A stretch of DNA of 64,000 bases from NCBI GenBank assembly GCA_015075625.1, contig JABTTZ010000004.1, positions 267,111 through 331,110 of the forward strand. The letters are read 5' to 3'. The notes beneath the pieces were generated by a model. That model did not search any database, was not told the DNA's origin, and saw only the letters and a list, made by a program, of their open reading frames with translations. Made by a program: the position numbers and the translations under genes. Source of the DNA: Anaerolineales bacterium. Lineage in GTDB: Bacteria > Chloroflexota > Anaerolineae > Aggregatilineales > UBA2796. This document shows positions 24,965 through 34,487 of this stretch, in pieces. Positions within the stretch are counted from its first letter, which is position 1, and every line of letters starts with the position of its first letter.

Positions 24965-25129
24965 TTGCAGTACCCTCACTGGTTGGGCTACAACCAGCCT
25001 TCTTACAAGAAGGGCGGGCGTCGTTCGTTTACCCCTTGATCACCACCGCCTAGCCCATTGGTAAGTATATAGTGTTAAGGGGGGCTGTCAACCATTAAGG
25101 GGGTCAATCTCCTTGAACCATGCTGTAGG
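24965..25129 (-). repeat. 165-bp leader element, copy A (upstream of holA)
   Basis: Nearly identical to 51900-52063 over the full 165 bp, with both copies pointing the same way relative to the downstream gene. Read on the minus strand it contains a promoter, about 90 nt of leader, a 6-bp hairpin with a TGTA loop (arms CCTTCT/AGAAGG), a 7-bp hairpin (CTGGTTG/CAACCAG) and a GAGGG ribosome site. GGGCT early in the leader can also pair with AGCCC at the loop of the second hairpin. Not recognised as a known riboswitch. Confidence 0.8.
25064..25091 (-). promoter_or_regulatory. Consensus sigma70 promoter in leader element A
   Basis: TTGACA (25091-25086), a 16-bp spacer and TATACT (25069-25064) on the minus strand. 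The predicted start is near 25057, about 93 nt before the holA ATG. Both boxes and the spacer length are the same in copy B at 51999-52026. Confidence 0.75.
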
Positions 25130-25135
25130 GTGGCC

Positions 25136-25696
25136 CTAACCAGCGGTGGTTGTCACGCGGTGGATAATCATCGTTCCCCCACGTAACCCGCGTGACTCGC
25201 GGCGGGTGATTCCGGTGATCTGCATCTCGCCGGGATCGCCCAATGTCGTCAGATGTTCTTGGAGTTGCAACCCCAACGGACGGGAAAAAATGATCGCCAC
25301 AACTGCCAGCAAAACAACTGTTGGCAGACGCGAAAGGTACTGTACCATCCCGCGCTTCACCCCAAAACTGCTGACCCATGCCGCCAGACTGACCAGCGTT
25401 CCAGTGGTGAGCAGCGATGTCCCACAGTTAGGGTGAACAGCCAGCGAATGTTCCCCATTTCGCATCCGGCGAAGGGCTTCTCGTGCCGCAGCCTCTACTT
25501 GCTCGGTAGGAATATCGCCAATCAGCCAAAAGCCCCCCCCATCACTGCGTCCGGCGGCGGAAAGTCCCTGAATCTTCGCGCTGAGCATATGGACAGTGGC
25601 ATGTTCCAATCCATGATTGCGGCGAGTGCGCCGGATGTATGGCTGCTCTAGCAGTGGGCGAATGTTCTCGGCAAGACGGGCGACAAGTGACGGCAC
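25136..25696 (-). CDS. DUF6391-like membrane protein
   Basis: 186 aa. The motif RRNHGLEHATVHML (residues 24-37) and the later HPNCGTSLLTTGTLVSLAAW suggest the DUF6391 family known from cyanobacteria and Chloroflexota. Two hydrophobic segments lie near 94-112 and 124-140 (PTVVLLAVVAIIFSRPLG). The paired His residues in the N-terminal motif could bind metal. Function is unknown. It lies just upstream of the leader element and about 70 nt downstream of the methionine/folate gene on the same strand. Confidence 0.55.
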   Translation of the reverse strand: MPSLVARLAENIRPLLEQPYIRRTRRNHGLEHATVHMLSAKIQGLSAAGRSDGGGFWLIGDIPTEQVEAAAREALRRMRNGEHSLAVHPNCGTSLLTTGTLVSLAAWVSSFGVKRGMVQYLSRLPTVVLLAVVAIIFSRPLGLQLQEHLTTLGDPGEMQITGITRRESRGLRGGTMIIHRVTTTAG

Positions 25697-25764
25697 GCGG
25701 GAAACCCTCCCTAACCCCTATGTGATATTCCCAAAGGTAGCACAAGTGATCGTTCCGCGCTACC

Positions 25765-27615
25765 TCACACCCGCGCCATGACCCGCTCGATAATCTCGGC
25801 GGCAATATCATATTTCCCGAAGGGGGGAATCAGATATGCGCCCTGTACCATCCCTTGTAAATCACTCAAAATCTCGGTGGCAATCTGGATACCTACGGTT
25901 GGGTTCACCTCTCCGGCGGCGGTGATCCGCTCTCGAATCGCTTCGGGAATTTCTACACCGGGGACTTCATTATGCAAGAAGGAGGCGTGTTTTGCTCCGT
26001 AAAGCGGCAAGATGCCTGCAAGTATAGGCATTTTCAACGCCCCGTAGAGCGTTTCGTAGCGCTTCAGGAAACCCTCCACGCGGGCGGGATCATAGACGGT
26101 CTGCGTCAGAGCAAAATCTGCCCCTGCCTCGATCTTCTTGACCAGCAATCCGATCTCTTTATCCAAATCTGCCGGGCAAAGGTTCAAGGCACAGCCTACG
26201 AAAAAGGAGGTGGGCTGACCAATCGAATTTCCGGCTTTGTCTGTGCCAGTGTTCAGGCTGTGCTTGATCAGGCTGATCAAGCCGGATGGCACAATATCAT
26301 TTTTATCGTTGGCATCGGGGTAATCGCCAATGGCGGTGGGATCGCCCATGACGACGAAGATATTCCGCACGTTCAGGGCATGTGCTGCCAAAAGATCGCC
26401 CTGAATTCGCAGGATGTTACGTCCCCGCGTGGGAAAGTGAAGGATGGTCTCCATCCCCAAGTGATTTTGGACGAGGTGGCAAACCGCCCAGGGACTCATG
26501 CGCATCCGCGCCATTGGGCTATCCGAAACATCGACACAATCGGCGCCCGCCTCATGGAGCATGTTGGCGGAGGCGATCACTTTTTTGGCGTTAAAACTGC
26601 GCGGAGGCGCCATTTCAACGGTGATCGTAAAGTTGCCCGCCGCCAATTTTTGCGCCAGCACCGTTGGCTCACGTTCCGGTTCATTGGGAACAGGAAATTC
26701 TGTGGGAAGGACGGTGATAGCCGAAGTGCGGCGGGGGGCGCTGATCCCTTCACGCATGGCGGCGATATGATCAGGGGTTGTCCCACAGCAGCCGCCGATA
26801 ATTGCCACACCGAGGTCGCTCAGCGTCCGCGCATACTCACCAAAATATTCAGGCATTGCCGGGTAAACCACCCGCCCACCCACCTGTTCGGGGAAGCCCG
26901 CGTTGGGCATCACGCTGATCAGCGCGTCTGGCTCTACGGCACGCATCACTTGGGCGATCTTTGCCAATTGCGAGGGTCCGCTGGAACAATTCACCCCAAT
27001 CACATCGGCACCTGTGGCTACCAACGCCCGCGCCACATCGCCTGCCGAGTCGCCATAGATGGTTGACCCATCGCGGGTGAAGGTCATTGAGGCAATGATG
27101 GGAAGATTGGGGTTTATGGCACGAGCGCTGCTGATAGCGACAGCAATTTCGTTGAGGTCGGTGAAGGTCTCCAAAAGGATAACATCGGCACCGGCGGTGG
27201 TAAGGGCGCTGATCTGTTCACGGAACGCCTCGCCTGCTTGGTCAACGCTCACCCGTCCATAAGGGGCAAGGCGGACGCCCAAGGGACCTACTGAGGCGGC
27301 AACATAGGCTTGATAATGCCCTTCTTGGATCGCTTGTTTTGCCAGCGCCACACCAGCCACATTGATAGCGACGAGATCGGCACTGGCATCATGGGCAGCA
27401 AGTTTGTAGCGGTTTGCCCCAAATGTATTTGTCTCGATAAGCGCCGCCCCCGCCGCGAGGAAGGCATGATGAACGGCAAGGATACGCCCCGGATCGTTGA
27501 GATTCAGTTTATCTAAACAGGCGTTTAGAGGAACGCCGCTGTGATGAAGCATCGTCCCCATTGCCCCATCGGCAAGCAGGACACCTTCGTTCAAGCGTTG
27601 GAGGAAGGACATCAT
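25765..27615 (-). CDS. Bifunctional homocysteine S-methyltransferase / 5,10-methylenetetrahydrofolate reductase
   Basis: 616 aa, two enzymes in one chain as in the YitJ-type proteins. Residues 1-290 are the homocysteine methyltransferase barrel (LLADGAMGTMLHHSGVP, GVNCSSGPSQLAK, GGCCGTTPDHI), with the three zinc-binding Cys residues present. Residues 320-616 are the MTHFR barrel (NFTITVEMAPPRSFNAKKV, NIFVVMGDPTAIGDYPD, FFVGCALN, DFALTQTVYDP). It should form methionine and supply methyl-folate. Unlike MetH, no cobalamin domain is present. No SAM or cobalamin riboswitch was recognised upstream. Two adjacent ATGs make the start ambiguous by one codon. Confidence 0.92.
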   Translation of the reverse strand: MMSFLQRLNEGVLLADGAMGTMLHHSGVPLNACLDKLNLNDPGRILAVHHAFLAAGAALIETNTFGANRYKLAAHDASADLVAINVAGVALAKQAIQEGHYQAYVAASVGPLGVRLAPYGRVSVDQAGEAFREQISALTTAGADVILLETFTDLNEIAVAISSARAINPNLPIIASMTFTRDGSTIYGDSAGDVARALVATGADVIGVNCSSGPSQLAKIAQVMRAVEPDALISVMPNAGFPEQVGGRVVYPAMPEYFGEYARTLSDLGVAIIGGCCGTTPDHIAAMREGISAPRRTSAITVLPTEFPVPNEPEREPTVLAQKLAAGNFTITVEMAPPRSFNAKKVIASANMLHEAGADCVDVSDSPMARMRMSPWAVCHLVQNHLGMETILHFPTRGRNILRIQGDLLAAHALNVRNIFVVMGDPTAIGDYPDANDKNDIVPSGLISLIKHSLNTGTDKAGNSIGQPTSFFVGCALNLCPADLDKEIGLLVKKIEAGADFALTQTVYDPARVEGFLKRYETLYGALKMPILAGILPLYGAKHASFLHNEVPGVEIPEAIRERITAAGEVNPTVGIQIATEILSDLQGMVQGAYLIPPFGKYDIAAEIIERVMARV

Positions 27616-27947
27616 AGTGAGTCAATCCCTGTGGATAGGTTGTCGATTTTAGGATATCAAAACGATGGCTGCTGGTTGTTAGAGGGATACACCAGAACAC
27701 CTTGTATTCAGTTTTTAAGGATAACGGATCTTGGGTGAAGTCTGCAACCACCCCGCCTTGAACATCCGGCGGTACGCTTTTCTAACGCGATTATTGCACC
27801 GTTTTCTATACGGCTCTAATGCTTGCTTGCTAGACTCTCCATAGGTCAGTCTTCGTGTGCAACACAAATCAGTGATCGGTGCGGTAAAACAAGCAAAAGG
27901 GGCGTACAATTCCCCTAAGAGATGGCGGGCGAAAGTAGGACTAGCGG
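27616..27947. other. Intergenic region between divergent methionine/folate and clpC genes
   Basis: 332 bp with no convincing gene, repeat or riboswitch. A weak plus-strand promoter could be TTGCAC (about 27795), a 17-bp spacer and TAATGC; another -10-like TACAAT lies near 27905 without a good -35. No CtsR-like tandem heptad was recognised before clpC. Confidence 0.4.
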
Positions 27948-30440
27948 ATGATGCGATTTGATCGGTTCACGGAACGGGCGCAAGATGCCGCTGCCCGTGC
28001 CTACGAAATACTCCAACGTTATGGGCATAACCAAGTTGACACAGAGCATATCCTCCTCGCACTCCTTGAACAGCCCGAAGGGGTGATCTCCCAAATGCTT
28101 GAAAAGTTAGGCATTGATCAGGATGCCATGCGTGGGCGCTTGGACGAAATTTTGCGCTCGACGCCAAAGGCGTCGATCTATGGCGGCGGGGCAGGGCAGG
28201 TCTTCATGACGCCCCGTGTCAAACGGATTATTGATGTCTCGCAGGAAGAAGCCAACCGTCTGCGCGACGAATACATCTCTACAGAACACATCTTCCTTGC
28301 CATCTTGGGAGAGAAAAACACTGCCGTTGCGCGGATGCTGAAGGATGCCAACGCCACCCGCGAACGAGTCCTTGACATTATCAAAGATTTTCGGGGTGGG
28401 CAGCGCGTGACCGATCCCCAAGCCGAAACGCGCTACCGCACGCTGGAACGGTACAGCCGCGATCTCACGCGGATGGCGGCAGAAGGAAAGCTTGATCCCG
28501 TCGTCGGGCGCAGTGAGGAAATTCTGCGGGTGATCCAAATTCTCTGTCGCCGTTTGAAGAATAATCCTGTACTCATTGGGGAGGCAGGCGTTGGGAAAAC
28601 GGCAATTGTCGAAGGGTTGGCTCAGAAAATCGCGAATCATGACGTACCAGAAATTTTGCTGGGACGCCGGGTGATCAGCCTTGATCTCGGCGCGATGATT
28701 GCTGGCAGCCGCTTTCGGGGGGAGTTTGAGGAACGTCTGAAAGCCGCCATTGAGGAAGTTCAGCGCAGTGAAGGGGAGATTATCCTGTTCATTGATGAAC
28801 TTCATCAGGTGGTTGGTGCGGGGGCGGCACAAGGGGCGCTGGATGCTGGAAGTATGCTGAAGCCCGCCCTCGCACGAGGCGAACTGAACTGCATCGGGGC
28901 GACAACCCTTGATGAGTATCGCCAATTCATTGAGAAAGATTCGGCGCTTGATCGGCGGTTCGCTCCTGTTTTTGTGGACGAACCGAGCGTTGAAGACACG
29001 ATTGACATGCTGCGTGGGTTGCAAGATCGCTATGAAGCGCATCACAAAGTACGCTTTACCGAGGCAGCACTTGTTGCCGCCGCCCGCTTAAGTCATCGCT
29101 ATGTCACGGATCGGCGTTTGCCCGATAAGGCGATTGACCTGATGGACGAAGCGGCAGCAAAACTGCGCGTGGCGCTCTATAGTATGCCAAACGATCTTCG
29201 CCTCATGAAGCAAGAATTGGACAGAATCACAGCGGAAGAAGAAGCCGCCGGCGTCGCTCGTGAATACGAACGTGCTGCACAATTCAAGATGCAGCGCATC
29301 AAAGCTGGGGAGGATTACGAAGCCGCCCGTGAGGCATGGCAGCGCGAACACCTCCTCGATGATGAGGTTGATGAGAATGATATTGCCGAAGTCGTCGGGA
29401 AGTGGACAGGGATTCCCGTCAATCAGATCATCGAAGCCGAAGGGGATAAGCTGCTCCGCATGGAGGAAGCGCTCCACGCTCGCATCATTGGGCAAGAGGA
29501 AGCCGTCGCCGCCGTTGCTGATGCCATTCGCCGCGCTCGTAGTGGGATGAAAGACCCTAACCGTCCGATTGGCTCATTCATCTTCCTCGGTTCATCCGGC
29601 GTAGGAAAGACAGAACTGGCAAAGGCGCTGGCAGAATTCATGTTTGATGACGAGGATGCCCTCGTCCGCATTGACATGAGCGAATACCGCGAATCGCACA
29701 CCGCCAGCCGGTTGTTCGGTGCGCCGCCCGGTTATGTCGGTTATGAGGAGGGCGGGCAACTTACCGAGCAAATTCGCCGCCGCCCCTACAGCGTAATCCT
29801 CTTTGATGAGATAGAGAAGGCACATCCAAATGTATGGAATGCCCTTTTGCAAATCTTGGATGATGGACGGCTCACCGATGGTCAGGGGCGTGTGGTCGAT
29901 TTCCGCAATGCGGTGATCATTATGACCAGCAATTTGGGGACGGAATTCACCCGCAAGGGCGGCACACTCGGCTTTGTGACAAACCGCGATCCCGAATTGG
30001 TTGCCGATCACAAGAAGATTGAACGGGCGCTGCGCGAAAACTTCCGCCCCGAATTCCTCAACCGCATTGACGAGGTGATCATCTTTAGCCCGCTCTCGCT
30101 GGAGCAGGTGAAACAGATTGTCGATCTTCAGGTCAGTTCCGTCGCTGAACGGCTTGGTGAACAAGGCTTAGTCATTGAACTGACGGCGGCAGCGCGAGGG
30201 TGGCTGGCGGAACAGGGTTTCGATCCACAGTTTGGGGCGCGTCCGTTGCGGCGGGCGATCCAGCGCTTTGTGGAAAGCCCGCTCTCGGTGCAGGTTTTGA
30301 AAGGGTTGTTCCATCGTGGGGATGTCGTTCTTGTCGATGTGAACAGCGAGGGGACAGCACTCATCTTCACGCGGCAAGAGGGCGCATCGTTTGAACTGCC
30401 CACAAAGGTGGAAAACACAACCCCTAGCGAGGGCGGGTAA
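27948..30440 (+). CDS. clpC: ATP-dependent Clp protease ATP-binding subunit ClpC
   Basis: 830 aa. The Clp N-terminal double repeat occupies residues 3-145 ([46 protein letters not shown]). The first AAA module has GEAGVGKT and [13 protein letters not shown]. The middle region ([20 protein letters not shown]) has the short coiled/UVR-like form of ClpC rather than the long ClpB coil. The second AAA module has GSSGVGKT and [11 protein letters not shown], with C-terminal sensor-2 [14 protein letters not shown]. It unfolds proteins for ClpP. No ctsR, mcsA or mcsB is adjacent; instead a Clp_N-kinase fusion gene is convergent, sharing a terminator. Confidence 0.93.
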   Translation: MMRFDRFTERAQDAAARAYEILQRYGHNQVDTEHILLALLEQPEGVISQMLEKLGIDQDAMRGRLDEILRSTPKASIYGGGAGQVFMTPRVKRIIDVSQEEANRLRDEYISTEHIFLAILGEKNTAVARMLKDANATRERVLDIIKDFRGGQRVTDPQAETRYRTLERYSRDLTRMAAEGKLDPVVGRSEEILRVIQILCRRLKNNPVLIGEAGVGKTAIVEGLAQKIANHDVPEILLGRRVISLDLGAMIAGSRFRGEFEERLKAAIEEVQRSEGEIILFIDELHQVVGAGAAQGALDAGSMLKPALARGELNCIGATTLDEYRQFIEKDSALDRRFAPVFVDEPSVEDTIDMLRGLQDRYEAHHKVRFTEAALVAAARLSHRYVTDRRLPDKAIDLMDEAAAKLRVALYSMPNDLRLMKQELDRITAEEEAAGVAREYERAAQFKMQRIKAGEDYEAAREAWQREHLLDDEVDENDIAEVVGKWTGIPVNQIIEAEGDKLLRMEEALHARIIGQEEAVAAVADAIRRARSGMKDPNRPIGSFIFLGSSGVGKTELAKALAEFMFDDEDALVRIDMSEYRESHTASRLFGAPPGYVGYEEGGQLTEQIRRRPYSVILFDEIEKAHPNVWNALLQILDDGRLTDGQGRVVDFRNAVIIMTSNLGTEFTRKGGTLGFVTNRDPELVADHKKIERALRENFRPEFLNRIDEVIIFSPLSLEQVKQIVDLQVSSVAERLGEQGLVIELTAAARGWLAEQGFDPQFGARPLRRAIQRFVESPLSVQVLKGLFHRGDVVLVDVNSEGTALIFTRQEGASFELPTKVENTTPSEGG

Positions 30441-30459
30441 AAGTACCGGGCTATATTCG

Positions 30460-30482
30460 TGGGCGCAGAACCAATGCGCCCA
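30460..30482. terminator. Shared hairpin between clpC and the Clp_N-kinase gene
   Basis: TGGGCGCA (30460-30467) pairs with TGCGCCCA (30475-30482) around a 7-nt loop. Only 42 bp separate the two convergent stop codons, so both transcripts end within or across this hairpin. Confidence 0.6.
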
Positions 30483-32450
30483 TCATTCCTCATTGCCTTC
30501 ATCACGGCTGCCCGCCGAGGTGGAATCAAGCGTCATATCGGCTGCCGTTTGCATCTCGCGCATGGCGCTGCGGGCAGCCGCGCCAAATGCCAACCCCGCC
30601 GCAAGGAAGCCCAACCGCCGTGCCGCTAAGGAACGTTCGCGCCAACCAGAGGCGCGGAAAGCACAAAAGGCGAGCGCAATGTAATATTCCTTCCATTCCC
30701 CCGCCCTCCCCAATAGATCACTAGCAATCCGGCGCACTTCTTGAATGGCGCGAAATCCTTTGTAAAGAGGATGGTCTTGGTCAATTGGAACTGGCGCATT
30801 TATGTTCCAGTTAAGGTGGTTAATGAGGGGCAAAACAGCGCGAACCTCTGCCCATGAATTGCCAATTTTGGGGGCGATCAAGTCTGTCAGTAGGCTGATC
30901 TCCAAGACCGCCCAATCAAAGAGTGTATGCCCATCGCGGGCGAGTTCAAAATCGATCAGCCAGGCATCGCCTGAAGGGGAAACAAGGATATTCCCCGTAT
31001 GCAAATCACCATGAATGGTGGAATAGCGCCCAGAAAGGCGCTGTCCTAATGCCCATCGATAGCGGCGAAACGGATTGGGAAGGGCATCACTCACCCCGAC
31101 TACTGGCGGCAAGGTAGCATCCATAAGGTTAAAATCCGGTTCAAGGGCGGCAATATCACGGGCGAGGAGGTCATCCCGCGTCTCGCTAATGCGTCCGACT
31201 ACACGCCCGACATGATTGCCACGTCGTAACGTGGAATCGCCGCCACGAAGATCAACGCGGCAAGCGTAGTTTTCCGCTTCCGGCTGGATGCTGCGTGCCA
31301 TACGAATAATGGTTTCCCCCCCATCTCGCCCCCGCTTCAAGCGGATCACAACGAAATCTTCAAGGGCGACGATCTCCCCCGGATGACGTTCCTCCCCCCG
31401 ACTCCACTCTCCTGTTGGGTGCAGGATTATTCCCTCCGATGGCATATCCTCCAGCGAGAGCGCCTCAAGGACAAGGGCGGGCGGCAAAAGAAGCTCGTAT
31501 TCCTTCCATGCTTCGGGGGTATAGGTTGAGGATTGTTTCCACCACTGTCGTCCAAAGACCTCGAACAACTCATGGCGCAAAAAGCGTGCGAGTGCTTCCC
31601 CATCAACCTGTTCGGCATACTGCGCCAAATTGCGAGGGCGCTCATCGGGGGTGCCACCAACAAAGGTATATTTTAGCCCCCCATACGAACTGTGTTCGGG
31701 GATGGTCAGATCGGACTCAATACGGGCGGTTTTTGGGGTCAGGCGGCTGCGAACGAATAAATCATAGCGTTCGCGCTCCATGCGCAAAGCGTGGTAATCG
31801 TGCAGTTTCACGATAACTGGTGCGTCGGTGCGGTCATCAGCGTGAAAGGGACGGATGAGGAGGACGGTTGCCCCGCTATAGCCGCTGTATCCCTCTGTAA
31901 AGTAGGTTTCGATAACAATCTTTTCATAACGGCGAAACATATGACCCAACACAAGGCGCTGTTCATCCGTCAGACGTTCGCCGTTTTCAATGGCTACTTC
32001 ATTAGGCAAAATGGCAAGAATTTTGTCTTGAGATTGCTCTAACGCCCGATTTTGCAGCATAGTCGGATTAATGCCCTTCTTGCGCAAAACGCGGACGGGT
32101 AAGCTATCCACTTCATCCAAAATGGCGTTCAAAAGCGCCCATTCAGGGGCGGTTGTTTCGGGGTTATTGGCTATGATCCGCCGTGTAGAGGCAAGAACGC
32201 GAGAGGCACGCGGCGTTTCTGGATAGCCGGACGAGGTGCGTGAACCATCCCCCATACCCGCCGTCTGGCGCACCTGATCGCGCAGGTCTTTAGGGGAAAT
32301 CCCAAAATGCTCTAACCCATTCGTCAACAAGCCGCCCTCTAGCTTGGCAAGGGCGAGGAAAAGATGTTCAACCCCGAGGTAGAAATGCTTCAGCCGAGCG
32401 GACTCTTCCTGTGCCAACGCGAGGATTGCTTCCAAGCTAATTTTTTCCAC
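30483..32450 (-). CDS. Clp_N (R-domain) fused to an APH/protein-kinase-like phosphotransferase
   Basis: 655 aa. Residues 1-145 resemble the Clp N-terminal repeat domain: EAILALAQEESARLKHFYLG, VEHLFLALAKLEGGL, then ALLNAILDEVDSLPVRVLR. No AAA module follows. From about 165 a kinase-like region begins: GYSGYSGATVLLIRPF (Gly-rich loop), VIVKLHD (probable ATP-contacting Lys near 218), TIHGDLHTGNILV near 477 (catalytic loop) and AWLIDFELAR near 496 (metal Asp). This is the aminoglycoside-phosphotransferase/Fic-less kinase pattern. A predicted beta insertion (about 340-430) separates the lobes, and a helical C-terminus is Ala-rich. ClpC adaptors and McsB-type arginine kinases use the R-domain; a direct link is inference. 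Confidence 0.72.
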   Translation of the reverse strand: MEKISLEAILALAQEESARLKHFYLGVEHLFLALAKLEGGLLTNGLEHFGISPKDLRDQVRQTAGMGDGSRTSSGYPETPRASRVLASTRRIIANNPETTAPEWALLNAILDEVDSLPVRVLRKKGINPTMLQNRALEQSQDKILAILPNEVAIENGERLTDEQRLVLGHMFRRYEKIVIETYFTEGYSGYSGATVLLIRPFHADDRTDAPVIVKLHDYHALRMERERYDLFVRSRLTPKTARIESDLTIPEHSSYGGLKYTFVGGTPDERPRNLAQYAEQVDGEALARFLRHELFEVFGRQWWKQSSTYTPEAWKEYELLLPPALVLEALSLEDMPSEGIILHPTGEWSRGEERHPGEIVALEDFVVIRLKRGRDGGETIIRMARSIQPEAENYACRVDLRGGDSTLRRGNHVGRVVGRISETRDDLLARDIAALEPDFNLMDATLPPVVGVSDALPNPFRRYRWALGQRLSGRYSTIHGDLHTGNILVSPSGDAWLIDFELARDGHTLFDWAVLEISLLTDLIAPKIGNSWAEVRAVLPLINHLNWNINAPVPIDQDHPLYKGFRAIQEVRRIASDLLGRAGEWKEYYIALAFCAFRASGWRERSLAARRLGFLAAGLAFGAAARSAMREMQTAADMTLDSTSAGSRDEGNEE

Positions 32451-32586
32451 GTATCGCCCTTGCCTTTTCCTTCCTAAATTAGGAGGAGTCTAACTGAAGG
32501 GTAGGATGATGAGAAGGGGCAAGACACTATTATCCCGAAATGATCTGAAAAGAATACATGAAACCTAACAGGTTTAGAATTTCCCC

Positions 32587-32615
32587 TTCACCGCCGCGTC
32601 AAGCTCTGTTAGAAT
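32587..32615 (+). promoter_or_regulatory. Predicted promoter for the ABC exporter pair
   Basis: TTCACC (32587-32592), a 17-bp spacer and TAGAAT (32610-32615), 34 nt before the TTG start at 32649. GAGGAGGT precedes that start. Confidence 0.5.
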
Positions 32616-32648
32616 GCGATCCCCTATCTGATTCGAGGAGGTGCAGAC

Positions 32649-34487
32649 TTGACGACCTTCGTCGGCAGTTCGCCTACTAGGGCGGATGATCCCTCACTCA
32701 AGACAGCGCCAGAAGGCGCAGAAGAACCCTCAATACCAACCCGTGAAGCAAATTTTCGGTGGCTTTTAAGCCACCTCCGTCCATACCGTTCAGCGGCAAT
32801 CCTTGCCCTTGTGTGTGGGATGATCGGTGGGGCTGCCACCGCCGCCGGACCCTATTTCGTTGGACGAGTCATTGACCACCTTCGAGAGGGGACAACCCTT
32901 TCCCAAATTGGGGCGGATGTCTTGCTCTTTTTGGGGCTGACGGTCTTGGTGAACATCGCCTTTTTCGGGCAGCGCACCTTCAGCGGTTTCGTTGCCTATT
33001 CCGTTGATTTGGACGTTCGGCAAGCGCTGTTTGGGAATCTACTGCGTTTGGAGCAAGGCTTTTTCCAACGCTTTCCCCTTGGCGATCTCATCTCGCGGAT
33101 GCACAGCGATATTGAGATGATCTGGCGGCTGAACGCGATGTCCCTCACACGCGGTGGCAGTGCTGCCTTTCTCCTCCTTGCTACATTTTTTCTGCTCGCC
33201 TCGGTCAACCTCCTGCTGACACTCGCTGTGTTCGTTATCTTAGCCATCTCAACCCATTTTCAATTTCGGGCGGGGCGCGTACTAACACCGCTTTGGGAGC
33301 ATGTTACCGATCAGGCGGGAACACTCTCCGCCCTTGTCCAAGATTCCGTCAGCGGTATTCAGACAATCAAGACCTTTCATCAAGAAGCAGACACCGCCCG
33401 CGCCTATGCTGAACAAAATCGTGAGTTTCGCCGCCGTTGGCTCTTTTTTAAGCGGCGCAACGAGCCGGTAGGGATGCTCCCGAACATGATCAGCGAGACG
33501 ACAGCGGGCATTGTTGTGTTGTTCGGCGGTATTCTGACTCTGAATGGGGCAATGACGCTAGGCAATTTCACCCAATTCTTGCTTTACCTCGGCTATATTG
33601 CTGAGGCGCTTTTGCAGATTGGGACGATCTACCAACGTTACCAGCAAACACGGGGGGCATTCCGGCGGATAACACCGCTGCTGACGGATGCCAACATCAA
33701 AGACGAACCACATGCCTATGACCTTCCGCACCCAAAGGGAGCAATCACCTTTGAGGGGGTGAGCGTGATCCTCAATGGGAAAACGCTCTTAGAGGGCATC
33801 TCACTCCATATTCCGGCGGGGCAGACGGCTGCCATTGTTGGACCAACAGGCTGCGGAAAAACACTTTTGATCAGCCTTTTGGCACGTATCCTTGACCCCC
33901 ATGTCGGGCGTGTTCTGGTTGATGGGATCGATGTGCGCGATGTGAAACTGAGCGCCTTACGAGCGGCAATTGCCTATGTTCCGCAGACTACCTTCCTGTT
34001 CAGCCAACCGCTTCATACGAATGTCCGCATGAGCCGCGACGACGTGGACGATGAAATGCTTATGGGGGCGATCACCATTGCCGGCGTCGCCCGCGACCTC
34101 CCCCAACTTCCCGATGGGCTGAATACCCTTGTTGGGGAACGCGGGGTAATGCTCTCTGGAGGGCAAAAACAGCGTGTTGCTATTGCCCGCGCCGTCATTC
34201 ATTCCCCGGCGATTTTGATCTTGGATGATGCTCTTTCGAGCGTGGATACGCACACTGCCGCTGATATTCTGGCGAACCTACGGGATGTGTTGCGGACGCG
34301 GACGAGCCTGATTATTGCTCATCGTATTGCCACCGTGAAAGATGCCGACATGATTTATGTCATGGATGAGGGACGGATTGTTGAACAAGGAAGCCATGAG
34401 GCGCTTATCGCCCTGAACGGACGCTATGCGCGGATGGTGGAGCGCGAACATCACGAGGAGGAACGTGCCAGCCATGTCAGCCCTTAA
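32649..34487 (+). CDS. ABC exporter half-transporter, degenerate-site subunit
   Basis: 612 aa, TTG start with GAGGAGGT upstream. Residues about 50-330 hold six membrane helices of the exporter type. The nucleotide-binding domain has Walker A GPTGCGKTLL, signature LSGGQKQRVAIARAV and Walker B ILILDDALSSVD. The catalytic Glu after Walker B is replaced by Asp, the mark of the inactive site in heterodimeric exporters such as LmrC/BmrC-type. The following gene overlaps by 14 nt and supplies the canonical Glu. Substrate not readable; drugs, lipids or peptides are usual. Confidence 0.9.
   Translation: MTTFVGSSPTRADDPSLKTAPEGAEEPSIPTREANFRWLLSHLRPYRSAAILALVCGMIGGAATAAGPYFVGRVIDHLREGTTLSQIGADVLLFLGLTVLVNIAFFGQRTFSGFVAYSVDLDVRQALFGNLLRLEQGFFQRFPLGDLISRMHSDIEMIWRLNAMSLTRGGSAAFLLLATFFLLASVNLLLTLAVFVILAISTHFQFRAGRVLTPLWEHVTDQAGTLSALVQDSVSGIQTIKTFHQEADTARAYAEQNREFRRRWLFFKRRNEPVGMLPNMISETTAGIVVLFGGILTLNGAMTLGNFTQFLLYLGYIAEALLQIGTIYQRYQQTRGAFRRITPLLTDANIKDEPHAYDLPHPKGAITFEGVSVILNGKTLLEGISLHIPAGQTAAIVGPTGCGKTLLISLLARILDPHVGRVLVDGIDVRDVKLSALRAAIAYVPQTTFLFSQPLHTNVRMSRDDVDDEMLMGAITIAGVARDLPQLPDGLNTLVGERGVMLSGGQKQRVAIARAVIHSPAILILDDALSSVDTHTAADILANLRDVLRTRTSLIIAHRIATVKDADMIYVMDEGRIVEQGSHEALIALNGRYARMVEREHHEEERASHVSP

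Noticed and set aside
24965..25057. tRNA-like look of the leader (TTGTAA loop and GGTTG..CAACC arm).
   Set aside because: Stem lengths and loop sizes do not fit a cloverleaf: the first hairpin has a 4-nt loop and the second a 5-nt loop, and no acceptor stem pairs.
25972..27066. A 364-codon plus-strand frame opposite the methionine/folate gene, and similar long antisense frames at 6881-7615 and 37510-38235.
   Set aside because: Each lies wholly within a well-supported enzyme gene on the other strand and shows no recognisable domain or ribosome site.
27616..27947. A SAM or cobalamin riboswitch ahead of the homocysteine methyltransferase/MTHFR gene.
   Set aside because: No conserved SAM-I/II or B12-box sequence was recognised on the minus strand; a covariance search would decide.
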